Assembly (NCBI GenBank): GCA_035317605.1 | Contig: DATHGT010000300.1 | Location: 1 to 9,590 of the forward strand | Length of the DNA stretch: 9,590 bases | Direction of reading: 5' to 3' | Source: DATHGT01 sp035317605 | GTDB lineage: Bacteria; Methylomirabilota; Methylomirabilia; Rokubacteriales; CSP1-6 | The notes under the pieces: generated by a model | The model's input: only the letters and a program-made list of their open reading frames with translations | Database searches by the model: none | Told to the model about the DNA's origin: nothing | Position numbers and translations under genes: made by a program | Shown: positions 6,499 through 9,590 of the stretch, piece after piece | How the letters are laid out: every line of letters begins with the position of its first letter | Position numbering within the stretch: position 1 is the first letter of the stretch

Positions 6499-9400
6499 CT
6501 AGTTGGGGCTGCAGCCGACGGGGCGGCCGTTGATCTCGCAGTTGTTGGGCGCGGAATTCACCAGGATCGAGATCAAGCCGCTGTCCGACAGCGCGCCCTG
6601 GGTGACGAGGAAGTTGAACGAGTCGTTGCCGGTGAATCCGAGGTTCGGCGTGTAGAGCAGCGTCGGCGGGAACGCGAAGGTCTGGTTGATGACCACCGGG
6701 CTGCCGCCGAAGCGGAGCGTGCCGCTGACGGGCAGCGACGTGATCTTGAACGTCAGGTTCTGGCCCGACGGCGTGGTGACGACCTCGAGCTTCGGCTCCT
6801 TGCCGGCCGTGAGGTTGCTAGTCGCGGTCGAGCGGATCTGCAAGCCGCGCTTGAAGCCGCCGCCGGCCAGCGCCTCGTTCACCCGGCCCTGCACCGAGAA
6901 GAAGTTCCGGCCCGCCGTGCGCGCGGCCTTGACCAGGCCGGTCACGTTGAAGACGAAGGTGCCCTCGTCGCCCGGCGAGGATCCCACGGGAACCGGCATG
7001 ACGACTCCGGAGATCTGGCTGGCCGGGGCTTGGTAGTCGGAGACCGCCAGCAGGCCGTCCTGTTCGGCCGTACCCGCGTAGAAGAACGTGTCGATCGAAT
7101 CGACGGTACCCCGCACGGTGCTGAGCGTGACCGTGGCGCTCTCGATGCCCTCGGCCGCCGTGGGCAGCGCGCTGATGTCCCACTCGATCTGTACTCGCGC
7201 CTTGCCCTGGATGCCGGTGACCGCCTGGCCGGCCGGCAGGCCGACGTCGGGCATGTAGTCGAGGACGCCGGTGAAGGAGTTGGGGGCGAGCAGCTCGGAC
7301 GTGACGACCTTGAAATTCACCTGACCGTTGGTACCGCCGAGCACACTGAGCGGGACGCTGGCGTCCATGCCGTCGGTGACGAACGTGGTGGTGCCGCTGC
7401 CCGCGGGAGCGAAGCTGTTGCACGTTCCCTGATACTGAAGCACCTCGGCGGTGGTGTTGAGGTCGGCGCCCATGTTGACGGTGAACTCGGCGCCGATGAT
7501 GCCGTTGTCGTTGACGCAGAGGGAGTCCGAGCCCTGCTGCCCGGTCGCCGGATTGCGGTCAGTGTCGAGGAGGAACTGGGCTCGCGTGGCCGCCGGATCG
7601 AACGTCCCGGGCTTGAAGCGCACCTGCATGATCAGGTTGGTGGCGTCGCGAGTGACGGTGGCCGACACCAGGTCGGGATCGGGATCCCCGTTCGGGCTTG
7701 GCGTCGCGTCGCTGTCCGGATCGGACACCGTTCCCGACGGCTGACCGCCGAGGTTCACGTCCACCCCTGCGGCGACGAGAACCGGCGCCGGGCCGGGGAG
7801 ATTGTCCTTCGCGTCTCCGAGACCGTCGTTGTCCGCGTCCGACACGTTGCCGGCGATGGACGACCCGGTGAGCACGTCGGTCTGGGTCACGACCGGCGTC
7901 ATGGGCGCGTCGGCGGCCCCGCTGCCGCCAGCGTTGCCCTTGAGGCTGATCTCGAGCGGCGTGTTCACGTTGGTGCTGACGCTCTGGTTCTGAGCCAGCT
8001 CCGCCTGGGTGACGACGCTGACGATGACCGATGCCGTGTCCGAGCCTCCGACGCTGCCGGTGGCCTTGAACTGGAACGTGTCGGAGCCCGTGAAGGCGCT
8101 CGCCGGCGTGTATGTCACCTTACGGCTCGGCAGGGTGTACGGAACCGACCCGATGGGCGCGCCGCTGCCGTCCTTGAGACTGCCGTGAGCGGGCAGGCTC
8201 TGGACCGAGAAGGTCAGGGTCGCGCCAGGGGGGGCGCCCGCCACGAGCGTGACGTCTCGCGGCGTGTTCGTCGCCGTCTCCACGGTGACGTTGGTGGCGT
8301 CGACGACCGTGGCGACCGGCGGATTCGTGATGTCCCCGATCGGGTTGATGTGAACGGTCGCCATGCCGGTGTTACCGCACGCGTCGGTGGCCGAGAACGT
8401 GAAGCTGTTCTCCTCGTTGGCGCCCGTCGACGGCGTGTAGGTGATGGAAGCGCTGGAGCGCGGAGGATCGGGCGGGATGCAGCCCGGGGTGTTGGCGGGG
8501 TTGCAGCCCGGCGGGTTGCCGGGGAACGGAGGCGGCGCCTGGATCAGCGTGCCCAGCGATCCCCGCGACGGAAACTGAAGACCGCCCTGCAGCGCGAACG
8601 TCATGTCTCCACCCTCGGGATCGAGGGCGGTCAGCGTGATCACGAGCGGCTCGGACCCGTTGGTGACGACGTCCTGGGCGTTGGCCTTGGGAGACCCGTT
8701 GAGGAAGGCGCTGTTTCGCGACAGCGTCGATCGCGAGTCGATTTGCACGTCACGGGCGATGATGGCCCCGGTCGTGGCGCTGTCCGATTCGAAGCGCGCG
8801 GTGCCGTGGGGAACGTAGAAGTTCGCGGTCACGGTGTTGCTGCCGCCGACGCGGGATGCCTCGGGTGTCGAATCCAGTTGTCCGTCCGTGCCGTTGATTC
8901 CGCCGACGTAGAAGACGATGTTGGCCGCCGAGAGCCCGGAGCCGGCCGCGGGCCCGATCACGGACGAGCTGCGGGTCCGGAACTTGTTCTGAATGCGCAC
9001 CTCGGAGGCGGCGTTGAACGAGAGGATCACGCTGTTCCCGGTCGCGTCGATGGACTTGATGTGGTACACGCCGCCGGTGAAGGTGATCTTGCCGGCGGTC
9101 GCGACCGTGATGTCGCCGTACTCGCCCGGAGTCAGGACCCGGGTGGTGCCGGACGCGACGCTGACGTTCGCGGGAGTCCCGCCGAAGTTCGCTTCCTGGA
9201 AGGGGGGAAGGACTGGGAAGACCGGCAAGGTCAGCGGCGAGAACTGGCCGCCCGAGATCAGGCCGTCGTTGGTGAGCTGGTTGAACGTCGCGCTCCCGCT
9301 GACCACGGTCTGGTTGAAGATCCTGATCCGGTCCGCCTTGATCGAGTCGTGAATCGCGCTCCGGCGGTCGATGTAGAGCGAGAAGCCGGGGCCCAGCGTT

Positions 9401-9590
9401 GGTCCGCTCAGCGCCGAGTTGACCACGACGTTACCGCTGCCGATGGCCACGTCGCTCCCGGTACGCGCGCTGTTGACGGCGATGAGGACGGCCTGGCCCA
9501 GCTGGCAACTCCCCTGGCCGTACGACGGGGCGGCGAATCCGCCGAGAATCAGCACGGAGACCGTGAAAAGGATCGCGAGGTGGCGCCGGC
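6499..9590 (-). CDS. Secreted multidomain surface protein with cadherin-like repeats (5' end beyond the window)
   Basis: The frame stays open through the window edge. Upstream of the in-frame GTG at 9553-9555 it encodes RRHLAILFTVS, which joins MLILGGFAAPSYGQ to make one Sec signal peptide, so the true start lies outside. Numbering from that GTG (1018 residues to the stop): 30-285 is a Ser/Thr/Gly-rich beta-helix-like region with GEYGDITV, GGVYHIKSI and GAIIARDVQI. Residues 293-405 and 411-515 are cadherin-like (Big_9-type) repeats, each ending in YTP...F.F..T. Residues 520-550 and 928-1000 look like two halves of a third repeat. Between them come a thrombospondin-3-type Asp motif (573-585), a second Asp-rich run (611-628), a beta-rich region with FLLDTDRNPATG, and a DNRLRE-like sandwich (about 780-926). 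It ends with two cysteines and no sortase, PEP-CTERM or membrane anchor. A role in adhesion or surface binding is inferred. Confidence 0.85.
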   Translation of the reverse strand, partial: RRHLAILFTVSVLILGGFAAPSYGQGSCQLGQAVLIAVNSARTGSDVAIGSGNVVVNSALSGPTLGPGFSLYIDRRSAIHDSIKADRIRIFNQTVVSGSATFNQLTNDGLISGGQFSPLTLPVFPVLPPFQEANFGGTPANVSVASGTTRVLTPGEYGDITVATAGKITFTGGVYHIKSIDATGNSVILSFNAASEVRIQNKFRTRSSSVIGPAAGSGLSAANIVFYVGGINGTDGQLDSTPEASRVGGSNTVTANFYVPHGTARFESDSATTGAIIARDVQIDSRSTLSRNSAFLNGSPKANAQDVVTNGSEPLVITLTALDPEGGDMTFALQGGLQFPSRGSLGTLIQAPPPFPGNPPGCNPANTPGCIPPDPPRSSASITYTPSTGANEENSFTFSATDACGNTGMATVHINPIGDITNPPVATVVDATNVTVETATNTPRDVTLVAGAPPGATLTFSVQSLPAHGSLKDGSGAPIGSVPYTLPSRKVTYTPASAFTGSDTFQFKATGSVGGSDTASVIVSVVTQAELAQNQSVSTNVNTPLEISLKGNAGGSGAADAPMTPVVTQTDVLTGSSIAGNVSDADNDGLGDAKDNLPGPAPVLVAAGVDVNLGGQPSGTVSDPDSDATPSPNGDPDPDLVSATVTRDATNLIMQVRFKPGTFDPAATRAQFLLDTDRNPATGQQGSDSLCVNDNGIIGAEFTVNMGADLNTTAEVLQYQGTCNSFAPAGSGTTTFVTDGMDASVPLSVLGGTNGQVNFKVVTSELLAPNSFTGVLDYMPDVGLPAGQAVTGIQGKARVQIEWDISALPTAAEGIESATVTLSTVRGTVDSIDTFFYAGTAEQDGLLAVSDYQAPASQISGVVMPVPVGSSPGDEGTFVFNVTGLVKAARTAGRNFFSVQGRVNEALAGGGFKRGLQIRSTATSNLTAGKEPKLEVVTTPSGQNLTFKITSLPVSGTLRFGGSPVVINQTFAFPPTLLYTPNLGFTGNDSFNFLVTQGALSDSGLISILVNSAPNNCEINGRPVGCSPN
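6775..7905 (-). other. Module inserted within the third cadherin-like repeat of the secreted protein
   Basis: This covers residues 551-927 of the secreted protein, numbered from the GTG at 9555. Before it, AQNQSVSTNVNTPLEISLKG matches the first strands of a Big_9-type repeat. After it, LTFKITSLPVSGTL and LLYTPNLGFTGNDSFNF match the remaining strands. The inserted stretch has a DxDxDG-type calcium motif (nt 7801-7839), an Asp/Pro-rich run (nt 7672-7725), a beta-rich region with FLLDTDRNPATG, and a sandwich with EWDISALP and ESATVTLSTVRG resembling DNRLRE or disaggregatase-related domains. Exact boundaries are approximate. Confidence 0.55.
8478..8525 (-). repeat. 24-bp tandem duplication in the secreted-protein gene
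   Basis: Positions 8478-8501 and 8502-8525 are adjacent 24-base units, both starting TGCAGCCCGG on the plus strand and agreeing at 20 of 24 positions. In the protein they give a Pro/Gly/Asn loop with two cysteines eight residues apart (351 and 359; PPGCNPAN then TPGCIPPD), inserted between strands of the first cadherin-like repeat. Confidence 0.6.

Noticed and set aside
9495..9555. Lipoprotein signal near the N-terminus of the secreted protein (cysteine at residue 17)
   Set aside because: The residues before the cysteine (GQGS) do not fit a lipobox. The signal peptide is better explained by signal peptidase I cutting after SYG.
1..9590. CRISPR array, tRNA or rRNA genes, transposase, phage or toxin-antitoxin genes
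   Set aside because: No regularly spaced direct repeats, no tRNA-like cloverleaf arms that I could recognise, and no protein of these families in any frame.

Overview
The window is GC-rich bacterial DNA with C/G-ending codons, strong Shine-Dalgarno sites and no RNA genes, phage, transposase or CRISPR. The composition and the stand-alone ATP-dependent hydantoinase pair suggest a soil or groundwater lineage such as Rokubacteria/Methylomirabilota or a related proteobacterium. That placement is inference from memory, not a measured affiliation.

Layout. Positions 2-205 hold the 3' end of a forward gene of unknown function. A GC-rich stem-loop separates it from a convergent gene (257-853, minus) for a small exported DUF3617-type protein. 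A short divergent region (854-924) leads to a forward gene (925-1920) for a cytosolic metallo-beta-lactamase-fold hydrolase with a complete metal-ligand set. Next comes a 131-bp, nearly self-complementary intergenic element (1926-2056) with a perfect terminator-type hairpin at its tip. The hyuA-hyuB pair (2091-4154 and 4151-6010) follows, joined by an ATGA overlap. It encodes the two subunits of an ATP-dependent hydantoinase/oxoprolinase-family enzyme. Positions 6011-6498 are a gene-poor gap with stem-loops and one doubtful 83-codon frame. From 6499 to the window edge, on the minus strand, is a secreted multidomain surface-type protein of more than 1000 residues. Its signal peptide continues past the window end.

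How they work together. HyuA (ATP-dependent activation) and HyuB should form one heteromeric enzyme that opens or carboxylates a small cyclic amide or ketone. No small gamma subunit of the acetone carboxylase type follows, so a hydantoinase/oxoprolinase/lactamase role is favoured and the substrate is unknown. The metallo-hydrolase lies just upstream on the same strand but is cut off by the hairpin element, so shared function is only possible. The DUF3617 protein and the giant secreted protein look unrelated to the hydantoinase operon.

Most notable are the long inverted-repeat element before hyuA, and the architecture of the secreted protein. In the latter, a module of about 375 residues (calcium-type Asp-rich repeat plus two beta-sandwich-like regions) appears inserted inside a split cadherin-like repeat. 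No clearly new defence or mobile system was found.
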